A DNA stretch of 64,000 nucleotides from Candidatus Enterovibrio altilux (GTDB lineage: Bacteria > Pseudomonadota > Gammaproteobacteria > Enterobacterales > Vibrionaceae). Below the pieces are notes generated by a model. That model ran no database searches. It had not been told where the DNA came from and saw only the letters and a list, made by a program, of their open reading frames with translations. The translations under genes and the position numbers were made by a program. The stretch lies in NCBI RefSeq assembly GCF_002381345.1, contig NZ_CP020660.1:868001-932000 (forward strand), written 5' to 3'. Below, piece after piece: positions 10,438 through 20,233 of this stretch; position 1 is the first letter of the stretch, and each line of letters starts with the position of its first letter.

Positions 10438-11617
10438 AGCTTTAGTTCCTAATGTGAGTTCAGACAACAAATTTTAAAATAATCAACTATTAGTTGTTAG
10501 CTTTTATTTTAAGCATACCTCTCCCTGCCAGCTTATTTAACGCTTTTATCTTTGTGTAGGTTTAGTAAATGTAGGATGATGATCCCTTAGTCTCAATATC
10601 CCTCCGAATAATCTTCGATTCGGAACACTATCGTCTTTACGATGCTTTGTTTCCTACATCATGGCACTAAATTATTAACCTACGTTCTAAGCAGCTAAAT
10701 TCATTTAAATATTCAGCTCTATAGACCAGCTTCACTACACAACAACTAATTGAAATCAGTATAATGAAGCTTTAATCAATTATGCCTCATTAATACTTTG
10801 AATTGATGCAACATCCCTTTCACTATGGAATTAAACTAAGCTGGGTAATCATAAAAGAAATGTTATTTATTTAGCAACTTAGCTATTACAACAGTTATCA
10901 TGGTCAAATGCAGATTTTTAATACCATTGAGAGGTCTGCAAAAACCATTAATTTTATTTTCACATTTCCTCAACTGCCATTGTCATGCCATCGCTATGCA
11001 TGAATTCACAAGCGAGCCCAAGCGGCTAATGTCGAGTTCAAGACTAAGATTAAAAAAATCATCCCGCACTGTACCATTTATTCTACGAGCTCAAAATCTA
11101 CAGTGAAGAAGGATAGCCAGTGAAAAAGCATGGTGCAAACGGAAAATATCTAATCTGGCGCAAATTACACTTCGTGGTAGATATAACTGCGCATGAAATC
11201 ATTACTACTGAATTCAGTTCATCAAATGTGACTAACAGTAAAGTACTACCTAACTGACTCAAGTAAACCCACTGAAAATCAATAAAATATCAAGCGATCG
11301 TGCTTACGACACCAGACAACATTACGAAACTGTTCATACTAAGCGAGCGATTCCACTTATCCCACCCAAAAAAGCAATTTTTTGGAAATAAAGTGTCGTT
11401 CTATAAACGTTCCCTGTCAGAACAGCAGGTTTAAATCAAAACATTACTCATAGGAACGTTAAGCCTAAAGGATTATAATGTCCATATTAACGAACTTACG
11501 CCATGATAAAAGCATCAATAAGCTTACAAAGCTAGGTGTGTATTAAATAAAAACCATCGTTTAGTAATGAATTACATTGAAAGCTGTGACCTTAACTAAC
11601 ATTAGGAAACTAAGTAC
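10438..11617 (+). mobile_element. IS903-like relic with inverted 3-prime arm
   Basis: Inverted arm 10438-10642 (tip agctttagttcct), then a plus copy from 10643 (tgctttgtttcc) to a right tip near 11617. About 20 bp at the junction are missing compared with the fixed junction elsewhere, so it may be the same derivative with a small deletion. The transposase frame is heavily broken. Confidence 0.75.
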
Positions 11618-11941
11618 GCAGCTCATTAAGAGGAAAAATGTTATCCTCTACATTAGTTTGAGACAATTCAATCCAAAAATAATTAGGTATTCAAAATTAA
11701 TAAAAATGCAGAGCAACATGAGTGATATCTTCATTGAATGTGAGTATTACCTTTAAATTACAACCCACTTATAAAACATATAACCATGAAATGAGTATCC
11801 CTCTTTTTGAATATCGGCTGCATTAGTCATTTTCGAAGAGGACACAAAGTCTTTCTTAAATAATGACGCGTAGTATCTTACAAATCCAATAAGCTAATAC
11901 TTGTTCAGCTTACAAGCAGCAGAGTTGGTTCGATTACTGCT
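11618..11941. other. Gap without recognisable gene
   Basis: AT-rich stretch between an IS relic and a small decayed ORF upstream of trkH. The only structure I see is a 6-bp hairpin near 11630-11650 (gaggaaaaatgttatcctc) without a T run. No reading frame of interest. Confidence 0.4.
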
Positions 11942-12224
11942 ATGATAACAAGTTACAATAATGGCATCCAATTGGATACAGACGGCTTAGTAAAAGCATA
12001 GAATGGAAGGATTCAACAAACGCTAATTAAGTTCATAATGTTCGCATATTGGCTTAATAGAATCAATATTGAAATCCCATAACGCGGTTCAGGTTAATGC
12101 TGGATTCAGCCATAATGTGTTGATGGCAGTGGAAGTGGATGCACGAAGTGCTGGTTAGATTGCTAGTGATATAGCAAATCGTACTCGCGATCAGGCAAGC
12201 GATATCGTGCAAGATAATAATTAA
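11942..12224 (+). pseudogene. Decayed small ORF upstream of trkH, unidentified
   Basis: Coherent coding traces in more than one frame. It starts MITSYNNGIQLDTDGLVKA followed by a stop, and ends with SHNAVQVNAGFSHNVLMAV, then EVDARSAG, a TAG, then IASDIANRTRDQASDI, a short tail and a stop at 12222-12224. Joined, these give a protein of about 95 residues with at least one frameshift and two in-frame stops. It lies directly upstream of trkH on the same strand. I do not recognise the family. The order of polar and aliphatic residues looks like real protein rather than chance. It is dead as it stands. Confidence 0.45.
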
Positions 12225-12271
12225 TGGTTCAGGCTTAACGCTTGAATACGAGGATTGAGCCGTCTCAGGCT

Positions 12272-13729
12272 ATGCAATTTCGATCAATTATCCGAATCGT
12301 CGGGCTGCTTCTGGCATTATTCAGTATCACCATGCTGGCACCAGCAGTGGTGGCGTTTATTTATCGAGACGGTGAGGGGTTCCCTTTTGTTCTGACTTTT
12401 ATTCTGTTACTTGCAGGCGGAGGCGTGCTGTGGTTTCCGAATCGTAGTTATCGTCACGAACTTAAAGCCAGAGATGGCTTTCTCATTGTCGTTTTGTTCT
12501 GGACCGTGATTGGTAGTTCTGGATCGATACCATTTATGCTCTCTGAGCAGCTTTCAATGTCAGTTACTGATGCTTTTTTTGAATCATTTTCTGGACTTAC
12601 AACGACTGGTGCAACGGTGATGATGGGACTTGACGATCTACCAAAAGCAGTCTTGTTCTATCGTCAACTTCTTCAATGGTTTGGGGGGATGGGGATAATA
12701 GTGCTTGCTGTCGCAATCCTGCCCGTGTTAGGTATCGGTGGTATGCAGTTGTATCGAGCTGAAATTCCTGGGCCAGTTAAGGATAGTAAAATGACACCGC
12801 GTATTGCGGAAACAGCAAAAGCACTGTGGTACATCTATCTAGCATTAACACTTTCCTGTGCATTTGCCTATTGGTTGGCTGACATGTCTGTTTTTGACGC
12901 AATAAGTCATAGCTTTTCAACGGTAGCTATTGGAGGGTTTTCCACACATGATGCAAGCATGGGCTATTTCAATAGTTCGATTATTAATCTCATTACAGTT
13001 TGTTGCCTCTTTATATCAGCATGCAACTTTTCACTGCACTTTGCGGCGTTTTCGAGTGGTAAGTTGCATCCTGGTTACTATTTTAAGGACCCTGAATTTC
13101 GGGCGTTTGTGCTGATTCAAGTGATTTTATTGGTAATTGTATTTTGGATACTCATGAGCCATAATGTCTATAATTCTAAGTTCGAAACATTTAACCAAGC
13201 TATATTTCAAACTGTTTCTATCAGTACAACTGCAGGTTACACGACGACAGGTTTTTTTGAATGGCCACTGTTTTTACCAGTGCTACTGCTGTTTTCCTCT
13301 TTTATAGGCGGATGTGCAGGTTCAACAGGTGGTGGTATGAAAGTGATTAGAATACTACTGCTATCACTACAAGGTTCGCGAGAATTGAAGCGTTTGGTAC
13401 ACCCACGTGCGGTATATATAATCAAAATCGGGAATAAAGCATTACCACAACAAGTTATTGATGCTGTGTGGGGATTCTTCTCGGCCTATGCGTTAGTATT
13501 TGTACTCTGCATGTTGGCATTGATTGCAACAGGGATTGATGAACTAACTGCGTTTTCTGCGGTGGCATCAACTCTTAATAATCTGGGGCCTGGATTAGGA
13601 GAAGTGGCGGCTCACTTTGGTGATATTAATGACGGAGCAAAATGGGTCTTAATAGTGTCTATGCTATTTGGTCGTCTTGAGGTATTTACGTTGTTGGTCT
13701 TGTGCACTCCAACTTTCTGGCGAAGCTAG
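12272..13729 (+). CDS. trkH: Trk potassium transporter, membrane subunit TrkH
   Basis: Potassium-translocating subunit of the Trk system in the inner membrane, partner of the cytosolic regulator TrkA (not in this window). The protein has about ten to twelve membrane segments. Its four selectivity-filter loops are visible: TTTGATV, IGGFSTHD, TTAGYTTTG and LNNLGPGLG, each with the key glycine. The conserved GGMGIIVLAVAILPVLGIGG and the C-terminal EVFTLLVLCTPTFW match the family. I start at ATG 12272 (485 residues) because MQFRSIIRIVGLL aligns with TrkH N-termini. The frame also runs back to a TTG at 12242. hemG follows after about 40 bp on the same strand, as in Vibrio and E. coli, so they may share a transcript. 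Confidence 0.97.
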   Translation: MQFRSIIRIVGLLLALFSITMLAPAVVAFIYRDGEGFPFVLTFILLLAGGGVLWFPNRSYRHELKARDGFLIVVLFWTVIGSSGSIPFMLSEQLSMSVTDAFFESFSGLTTTGATVMMGLDDLPKAVLFYRQLLQWFGGMGIIVLAVAILPVLGIGGMQLYRAEIPGPVKDSKMTPRIAETAKALWYIYLALTLSCAFAYWLADMSVFDAISHSFSTVAIGGFSTHDASMGYFNSSIINLITVCCLFISACNFSLHFAAFSSGKLHPGYYFKDPEFRAFVLIQVILLVIVFWILMSHNVYNSKFETFNQAIFQTVSISTTAGYTTTGFFEWPLFLPVLLLFSSFIGGCAGSTGGGMKVIRILLLSLQGSRELKRLVHPRAVYIIKIGNKALPQQVIDAVWGFFSAYALVFVLCMLALIATGIDELTAFSAVASTLNNLGPGLGEVAAHFGDINDGAKWVLIVSMLFGRLEVFTLLVLCTPTFWRS

Positions 13730-13768
13730 TCTATTAACGTACTCATCACATCTATATAAGGATCACTT

Positions 13769-14293
13769 ATGAAAAAAATACTTTTGCTTCATTCAAGCCG
13801 TGAAGGCCAGACAGTTAAGATCCTTCGTTATATAGAACATGAATTGGCAAAGACTCATCAATGTGAGTTTATAAACTTACATAGTATGCCAGAAATTAAC
13901 TTTACATTATACGATGCAATCATGATTGGATCCTCAATTCACTATGGACATCTGAATAAAAAATTATATAAATTTATAAAAAATAATCTCTCTGCATTAA
14001 ATAAATCACAAGCAGCATTTTTTTGCGTAAATTTAACTGCTAGAAAACTAGAAAAAGATACGCCTGAAACAAACTTCTATATGAAGAAGTTCCTGTCCCT
14101 TTCACCTTGGAAACCAAAGCTTCTAGATGTCTTTGCAGGTGCCCTCTACTATCCGCGCTATAGATTCGTTGATCAAGTTATGATTCAATTCATTATGAAG
14201 ATAACAGGTGGTGAAACCGACAGAACAAAGGAAGTTGAATACACAAACTGGGACCGCGTGAAGCAACTTTCCATAAACTTCAGTGCACTTTAG
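13769..14293 (+). CDS. hemG: Menaquinone-dependent protoporphyrinogen oxidase
   Basis: Flavodoxin-like enzyme that oxidises protoporphyrinogen IX to protoporphyrin IX in heme synthesis and passes electrons to quinones. The FMN phosphate loop (LHSSREGQTVK) is at residues 6-16 and the second flavin loop is IMIGSSIHYGHLNK. The C-terminal region RYRFVDQVMIQFIMKITGG holds the membrane-associating segment that distinguishes HemG from flavodoxins. Length is 174 residues, slightly shorter than the usual about 180. The ribosome-binding sequence AAGGA lies 8 bases before the ATG. It follows trkH closely. An IS relic begins 12 bases after the stop. Confidence 0.94.
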   Translation: MKKILLLHSSREGQTVKILRYIEHELAKTHQCEFINLHSMPEINFTLYDAIMIGSSIHYGHLNKKLYKFIKNNLSALNKSQAAFFCVNLTARKLEKDTPETNFYMKKFLSLSPWKPKLLDVFAGALYYPRYRFVDQVMIQFIMKITGGETDRTKEVEYTNWDRVKQLSINFSAL

Positions 14294-14304
14294 CATTATA
14301 TCAA

Positions 14305-15269
14305 GATTCTCTTTCCTAATTCGAGTTCAGATAGCACATCTCAAACATAGTCAACAATGAAATAATCTTTTATTTTAGACATACCTAGTCCTACCAGCTT
14401 ATTTAATGCTTTTATCATAGCGTAGGTTTCTCTAATCTAAGCGTTATGCTTTCTTAAGCTGAATGTTCCTCCAAGGGATTTTGTGATCCAAAACATTGCC
14501 GTCTCTAATAAGAAACGTTTATGATAACCATACCTCATTTTTCCAATCTAATTTGAACCGTATAATTTTTAATAACTAACCGTTAAATTATGCGGATAAT
14601 CACGTTTTAAAAACGTACGCCTTTTTTGTCGTGGGATAAGTGAAACTACTCGTTTAATTCGAACAATTTCGTAATACTATCTAATATCGTAAGCACCATC
14701 AGTTAATATATCATTGATTTTTTTACGGGTCAGTTTGAGTAAGTTATGTAGCACTTCACCGCCAGTTACATTTGGTGCACTTAACTCAGCAGCAAGAATT
14801 TGCTCACTGTTTCCCATTATAGCCATGCTTTTTTACTTTAATTTGCCTTTTCCATAAAGTTGAGCCCCTGTAGTATCAATAACTAAGTACTGGATAGCTC
14901 CTTTAGTCTTCGTCTTGAGTGCGATATTAACCGTTTTGGCTCACTTAATAAGGCATAAGTAACGAGAGCATAATAACGCCAATTGAACAAGTTTAAAAAT
15001 GAAATTAACGAATCCTTGCACAGGCCTCTCAATAACATTAAAAATACGCAGTTGCCCATGAAAACCGTTGTCATGGCTAAACCGCTAAATAAACAAGATC
15101 TACCATGACTATACGGCTCAGTTTGATGCCATAGCTGAATAGCTTACTGATACTGCTTTTTATTAGTTATTTGATAATCTGGTTTGATCATAACTCTAAA
15201 TATTTAAATAAAGTTAACTGTTCAGAACATAGCTTGATAATTTAGTGCCTTAATTGGAGAAACACAGCC
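14305..15269 (-). mobile_element. IS903-like relic, nearly full length
   Basis: Transposase on the minus strand. Tip agattctctttcct at 14305 (3-prime end of the transposase) and a clear 5-prime tip ending aacacagcc at 15269. About 80 bp shorter than the longest copies through small deletions; frame broken. Confidence 0.82.
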
Positions 15270-15391
15270 ATTAGCCGTTAAAGAAGCTAACTTAGACGTA
15301 ATTTGGAAAGATTGTCATCACTGGTACTCTGCGTAATTAAAACTAATTTAACAAAAAAAGCTCTCTAGGGATCTTTCTCTTGTAGCGAAAA

Positions 15392-17179
15392 TTAACATGA
15401 CAAAGATGTTGTAGCTTGCTCAAGCCACACTAAATCATCACCTTGTAGTAATGGACTTACGTCTTGCCACACTTTGTGGTGGTAATCATTCCACCAAGCA
15501 ATTTCACTGCTTGTCAACAGAGATGTATTGATTAAACGACGATCAATTGGGACGCGCGTTAAAGACTCAAAGCCCATCATTGCCACATCACCCTGAGTTG
15601 GCACTTCTACCACTAGTTCCAAATTTTCGATACGAATACCAAATGAATCTGCGCAATAATAACCCGGTTCATTAGACAGCACCATTCCTGGAAGTAAAGG
15701 AATAGTATTAGACGCTTTTGCAATGGACTGAGGGCCTTCATGAACGCTCAAAAAATGACCCACACCATGGCCTGTTCCATGATCATAGTCGAACCCATGC
15801 GCCCATAAGTACTGACGAGCAAGCACATCCAATTGATTGCCACAAGTACCTTTCGGAAAACGTGCAGCACCTAACGCAATATGGCCTTTCAGCACTAAAG
15901 TAAACGCAATTTTAACGGTATCATTGCAATCACCAATTGCAATGGTACGGGTTATATCGGTAGTGCCACCTAAGTATTGACCACCAGAATCCACTAAATA
16001 CACATTATTCCACTCAAGCTCACTAGATTTAGGCTGATTGAGGTGGTTATAGTGACACATAGCGGCATTTTCGCCTGCGGCAGAAATGGTGTCAAAACTT
16101 AAGCCGACAAACGTCTCATCCAATGTACGGAAACTATAGATCTTGTCAGAAAGCTTTGCTTCATTTGGAAGAATGCCCGCTGTAACTTGTGCATCTAACC
16201 ATGCTAAAAAACGGCTAACAGCGGCACCATCACGAATGTGGCTAGCTTTTATACCAGAGATTTCAGTACTGTTTTTGATAGCTTTTGGCAATAAACATGG
16301 GTCAACAGCATGCACTATATTAATGTTATTTTGATTCAATACTTGGCTCGTCCATGCGTTACTGGTTTGCGGATCAACTAATACAGTTTGACCTGTCATT
16401 GCAGCCAATGATGCAGCTATTGAGCCTGGTGGTCGCACGAAAACTCCATTACCTATGTGGTTTAAAAATACAGCAGGTAAACGTAATAAATCAATGAAAA
16501 AGTGGACATTACCGTTTGATTCGACAAGCGCAGTTGAAAGCAATACTGGTAGATGCGGTACATCGTCACCACGAATATTGAGTAGCCAACAAATACTGTC
16601 AAGTTGACTTAAGAGCGCAACATCTGCCCCCGTTTTAGCAATGGCTTGACCAATTTGTTGACGTTTAGATTCACTACTTTGACCAACCAATTCGTTACCC
16701 ATCAATTTCGCTTGAGTTAATAATGGCGCCGGACGATCACGCCAGAGTATATCTATTGGATTGCTGTCAATGCAAGTTAAGATTAGTGTATCTGCAACAG
16801 TTTTTTCTGCCTGAGCTAACCAGCTTACACTATGCAATTTTGCGTCAACAGCAATTTTACTTCCTGCTGGTAATATTTCGAGCAACCATTGAAGAACAGA
16901 CGCATCGATTAAATGTCGATATTCAAATGTACCTGCTGGGACTTGTTTACGCACTTGAGCCTGGTAGCGGCCATCAACGAAAACAGCCGCCTTATCACGT
17001 GTGATCACTGCGACACCAGCTGAACCTGTAAATCCTGTTGCCCAGTGGAGGCGTTCATTGTGGGATGGAATGTATTCTCCAAGAAATTCATCTTCGTGCG
17101 GAATGATCAAAGCGTCCAGTGCTTTATCATCTAACCAACGTCGCAGAGCATCAACACGTTCAGTAATAGTGGCATGCAT
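15392..17179 (-). CDS. pepP: Xaa-Pro aminopeptidase, eukaryotic-type long form
   Basis: Metallopeptidase of family M24B that removes an N-terminal residue preceding proline, in the cytosol. The 595-residue length and three-domain layout (two creatinase-like N-terminal domains and a pita-bread C-terminal domain) match the long APP1-like form rather than the ~440-residue E. coli PepP. The dimetal ligands are visible: two Asp in VDSGGQYLGGTTDITR, His in GTGHGVGHFLSVHEG, Glu in LSNEPGYY and Glu in IRIENLELV. The start ATG at 17179 has AGAGGATGAAAT just upstream. It is intact although IS relics flank both sides. The symbol is used loosely; some annotators would call it pepP2. Confidence 0.93.
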   Translation of the reverse strand: MHATITERVDALRRWLDDKALDALIIPHEDEFLGEYIPSHNERLHWATGFTGSAGVAVITRDKAAVFVDGRYQAQVRKQVPAGTFEYRHLIDASVLQWLLEILPAGSKIAVDAKLHSVSWLAQAEKTVADTLILTCIDSNPIDILWRDRPAPLLTQAKLMGNELVGQSSESKRQQIGQAIAKTGADVALLSQLDSICWLLNIRGDDVPHLPVLLSTALVESNGNVHFFIDLLRLPAVFLNHIGNGVFVRPPGSIAASLAAMTGQTVLVDPQTSNAWTSQVLNQNNINIVHAVDPCLLPKAIKNSTEISGIKASHIRDGAAVSRFLAWLDAQVTAGILPNEAKLSDKIYSFRTLDETFVGLSFDTISAAGENAAMCHYNHLNQPKSSELEWNNVYLVDSGGQYLGGTTDITRTIAIGDCNDTVKIAFTLVLKGHIALGAARFPKGTCGNQLDVLARQYLWAHGFDYDHGTGHGVGHFLSVHEGPQSIAKASNTIPLLPGMVLSNEPGYYCADSFGIRIENLELVVEVPTQGDVAMMGFESLTRVPIDRRLINTSLLTSSEIAWWNDYHHKVWQDVSPLLQGDDLVWLEQATTSLSC

Positions 17180-17335
17180 ATTTCATCCTCTTATCACCAG
17201 TTTGATTAATCGTAACATTTTAATATAATTAAGTTAAATGATTTCAATGCTCCTATCCTATGCATTTTTCTCTACGGCTACAATTCCTGTCATATGGAGT
17301 CATCGTAAAATAATCGACGATTCTGCATTTATTAG

Positions 17336-18449
17336 GGCTTTGTTTCCTAATTCGAGTTCAGATAGGAAATCCCAACATGATTCACTATTAAACAATCGAT
17401 TTTGTTTTAAGCACACTTAACCTGGTCGACTTATTTAATGCTTTTATCATAGCTTAAATCTCGTTAATCTAAGCATTATGATCTCTGCAACTCAATACTC
17501 CTACAAGTAGTTTTTTGATTCAAAATATTGCCGTCTCTGATAGAGAACATTTATGGTAATCATACTTCATTTTTCAATACTGCTTGAAGCCATATACTTC
17601 TGACAACTGGCCTCTAAATTACGCAGATGACTTCATTCTTCTTCACCGTAGATTTTGAGTCCCATAGAATCAAGGACTAAGTGCTGTATGCTTCCTTTAT
17701 TCTTCGTCTTTTACGTGATATTAACCGTTTTGGCTCGCTTGCTAATGAATGAATAGTAAGAGCATTACAATGGTAGTTGAGCGAATTTGAAAACAGAATT
17801 AATTAATCCTTGCAAACCTCTCACTGGCATTAAAAATATGCATTTAACCATAGGGCTGTCTCAATGACTAAATAAATGAGTCTTACTTAATGACCCTACT
17901 TAGTTTGATTCCATGCTGAATAGCTTCTTCATCAATCCAGAATGTTAGTGAACCACAATGGCTTAAAGCTTGATTATACTAATTTCAGTTAGTTCTTTTG
18001 TAGCAAAGCTTATCCATAGACTTGAATATTTAAGTAAACTGAGCTGTTTAGAACGAAAATGAATAATTGAATTCCCTAACTAAAAAAAAAGCCAGTAGAA
18101 TATCAGGCAATAGTGCTTATGACACAAGGACGTGTTGCGAAGTCGTTCGTATTAAATGTGTAGTTCCACACATTTCATCAAAAAAGGGAGGACCTTTTGA
18201 GGATCGATATTATCCGCGTCATTTAACGGTTAATTACCAAAAATTATACAGTTCAAATGAGCATTGGAAAACGAGGTATAATTACTATGAAAATTCCCTA
18301 TCTAAAACGGTAATATTCCGAGTCAAAAACTACTCGAAGGGACATGAAACCTAAGAAATTAAAATATTTAGATTGACGAAACCTAAGCAAGCATTTAATA
18401 GTTAACCATTGGTAATTTATTAACTGAACTTGAATTAGCAAACAAAGTT
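17336..18449 (-). mobile_element. IS903-like relic with inverted 3-prime arm at the right
   Basis: Minus-strand copy from a well-preserved tip (ggctttgtttcctaattcgag) at 17336 to its 5-prime end (aaaaaaagcc) at 18093, with an internal deletion near 17635. It is joined to a plus-oriented 3-prime fragment (18094-18449) ending attagcaaacaaag. The overall shape is the long-inverted-repeat type in reverse, but the junction (arm about 356 bp) is not the fixed one. Confidence 0.78.
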
Positions 18450-18476
18450 CCTTCAGATCATAATTAATTTATTAAA

Positions 18477-19465
18477 GACATAAGGGAACTCCATTATTAA
18501 TCTACGCTTTAAATAACCAGTTAGAAATAATATAATTAAGTTTTAATTAATCGTAGTTCACTAATATTTTAGATTGATGAAGAAGCCATTCAGTTATGAC
18601 ATCGTACTAAACTTGGCAATCGTGAGAGGCCTCATTGATTTAGTAACCTAAACATTACGATGGCTATCATGATTAAACGCATATTTTCAATGCCCTTTAT
18701 AACTCTGCAAAAATTTATTAATTCTGTTTTCAAACTTGCTCAATTACTGTTGTCATGCCCTCACTATTAATACATTAGCAAACAAGTTAAAATGGGCAAC
18801 GTCGCATGCAAGACTAAGACTAAAACTAACAGAATCTTCCAGTACTTAGCCATTGATTTTTACAGAACTAAAAATTTACGGTGCAGATACATGAGAAGTA
18901 AAAATGTATGCCACTGATAGGAAACGTCAAGTCTAGCGCAAGTTGTATATAGCAGCAGATCTAAATACTTATGAAATCATTACTACTAAGTTATGTTCAT
19001 CAAATGTAACTACTGATGAAGTGCTATCTAATTTTATCAAACATACTCGCCGAAGCATCAATGAAATATCTGACGGTAGTGCTTAGCATACCAGATAATA
19101 TTGCGGAACCATTCGGATTAAACGAGCACGTTCACTCATCCCATCAAAAAAACAATTTTTGGAAACGAGCTCATCTACGTAATTTAGCACTCAGTTACCA
19201 ACAGTTATACTGTTCAGATCAGTATTGGAAAACTAGGTATGATTACCATGAACGTTCTCTATCAGAGACAGCAATATTTTTAATCACAAAACTCCTCGAA
19301 AGGACATTAAATTTAAGAAATCATAACACTCAGATTAGCGCAACTTATGCGACGATTAAAGCATTAAATAAGCTGGTAAAACTAGATATACCTAAAACAA
19401 AAGCTATTGCCCAATAGTTAATAATGTTTGGGTTTGTTATCTAAACTCGAATGAGGAGACAAAAT
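18477..19465 (+). mobile_element. IS903-like relic
   Basis: Plus-strand copy with a worn left end (about 18477) and right tip ending near 19465. It keeps a 133-codon C-terminal transposase fragment (19016-19417) with recognisable ERSLSETAIFLITKLLERTL. No complete frame. Confidence 0.78.
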
Positions 19466-19517
19466 GAATTTAAGCCCCATTTGCTAACCAAACAGGACGT
19501 ACCGTTCAAAACATCAA

Positions 19518-20087
19518 TTACAATACAAACCACAAATTACCAAAGTATGGGCTAAGTAAATCACCAATTAAAAAATTGAGAAACTGCAGAACAACAAACA
19601 ATACTAGTACGCTCAAGTCTAATCCACCAAATGATGGTAGTACACGACGTATCGGCGCTACCAATGGCTCAGTTAGTTGGATCATAATAAACTCAATGGG
19701 ATTATGACCTTGGCTTACCCAACTAAGAATTGCACGCAAAATCAAGACCCAGAACAGTAGACTACCAGCGGCTTTACTTAATGCAATGAAACCTATCAGC
19801 AGGTAACTGACATTAAGCAGAGGAAGCCCTCCTGACACAACCAATTGCAATACAAAAAACTTTACTACGCACAGCACAAAAGCAAACACAACTGTTGCAA
19901 GGTCGAAGGTAGCAATAGATGGAATCATACGACGAAGCTGTGCAACCACAGGTTGTGTTGCTTTCACCACAAACTGACTAAATGGATTATAAAAATCTGC
20001 GCGTGCCCATTGCAACCAAACTCGCAGTAACACCACCATAATATAAAGATCAAATAGTGTTGATACAAGGAAGTTCATTGAATTCAT
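19518..20087 (-). CDS. yggT: YggT family membrane protein
   Basis: Small integral membrane protein with two tandem YGGT repeats, each with a pair of membrane segments. The repeats are visible as VVLLRVWLQWARADFYNPFS and LILRAILSWVSQGHNPIEFI, each followed by TQPVVAQLRRMIPS or TEPLVAPIRRVLPS. Length is 189 residues, the usual size. A role in osmotic tolerance or membrane organisation has been suggested for the family, but the molecular function is unknown. The start at 20087 aligns with E. coli YggT. In Vibrio the order is yggS-proC-yggT-yggU. Here proC is wrecked by IS insertions and yggU is not visible downstream, where an IS relic ends about 50 bp away. Confidence 0.93.
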   Translation of the reverse strand: MNSMNFLVSTLFDLYIMVVLLRVWLQWARADFYNPFSQFVVKATQPVVAQLRRMIPSIATFDLATVVFAFVLCVVKFFVLQLVVSGGLPLLNVSYLLIGFIALSKAAGSLLFWVLILRAILSWVSQGHNPIEFIMIQLTEPLVAPIRRVLPSFGGLDLSVLVLFVVLQFLNFLIGDLLSPYFGNLWFVL

Positions 20088-20233
20088 AGAGTTGCCCTAA
20101 AATAAAATTGAATTTTTCGCACGTGTAACGTGGTTTGCATGACTTTTACGATTTTTTTGATAGTGGATTATGATTAAATAATGCTTAAAATTTAAGTAAT
20201 TGTTGCATTTTAACGTCGCTTTTTACGTACGAT

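Noticed and set aside
15271-15336. Short coherent tail LAVKEANLDVIWKDCHHW before a stop, next to an IS end
   Set aside because: Could be the last codons of a gene cut by the IS, but 21 codons are too few to identify and chance is possible.
19016-19417. 133-codon ORF as a stand-alone gene
   Set aside because: It is the C-terminal fragment of the IS transposase in a relic.
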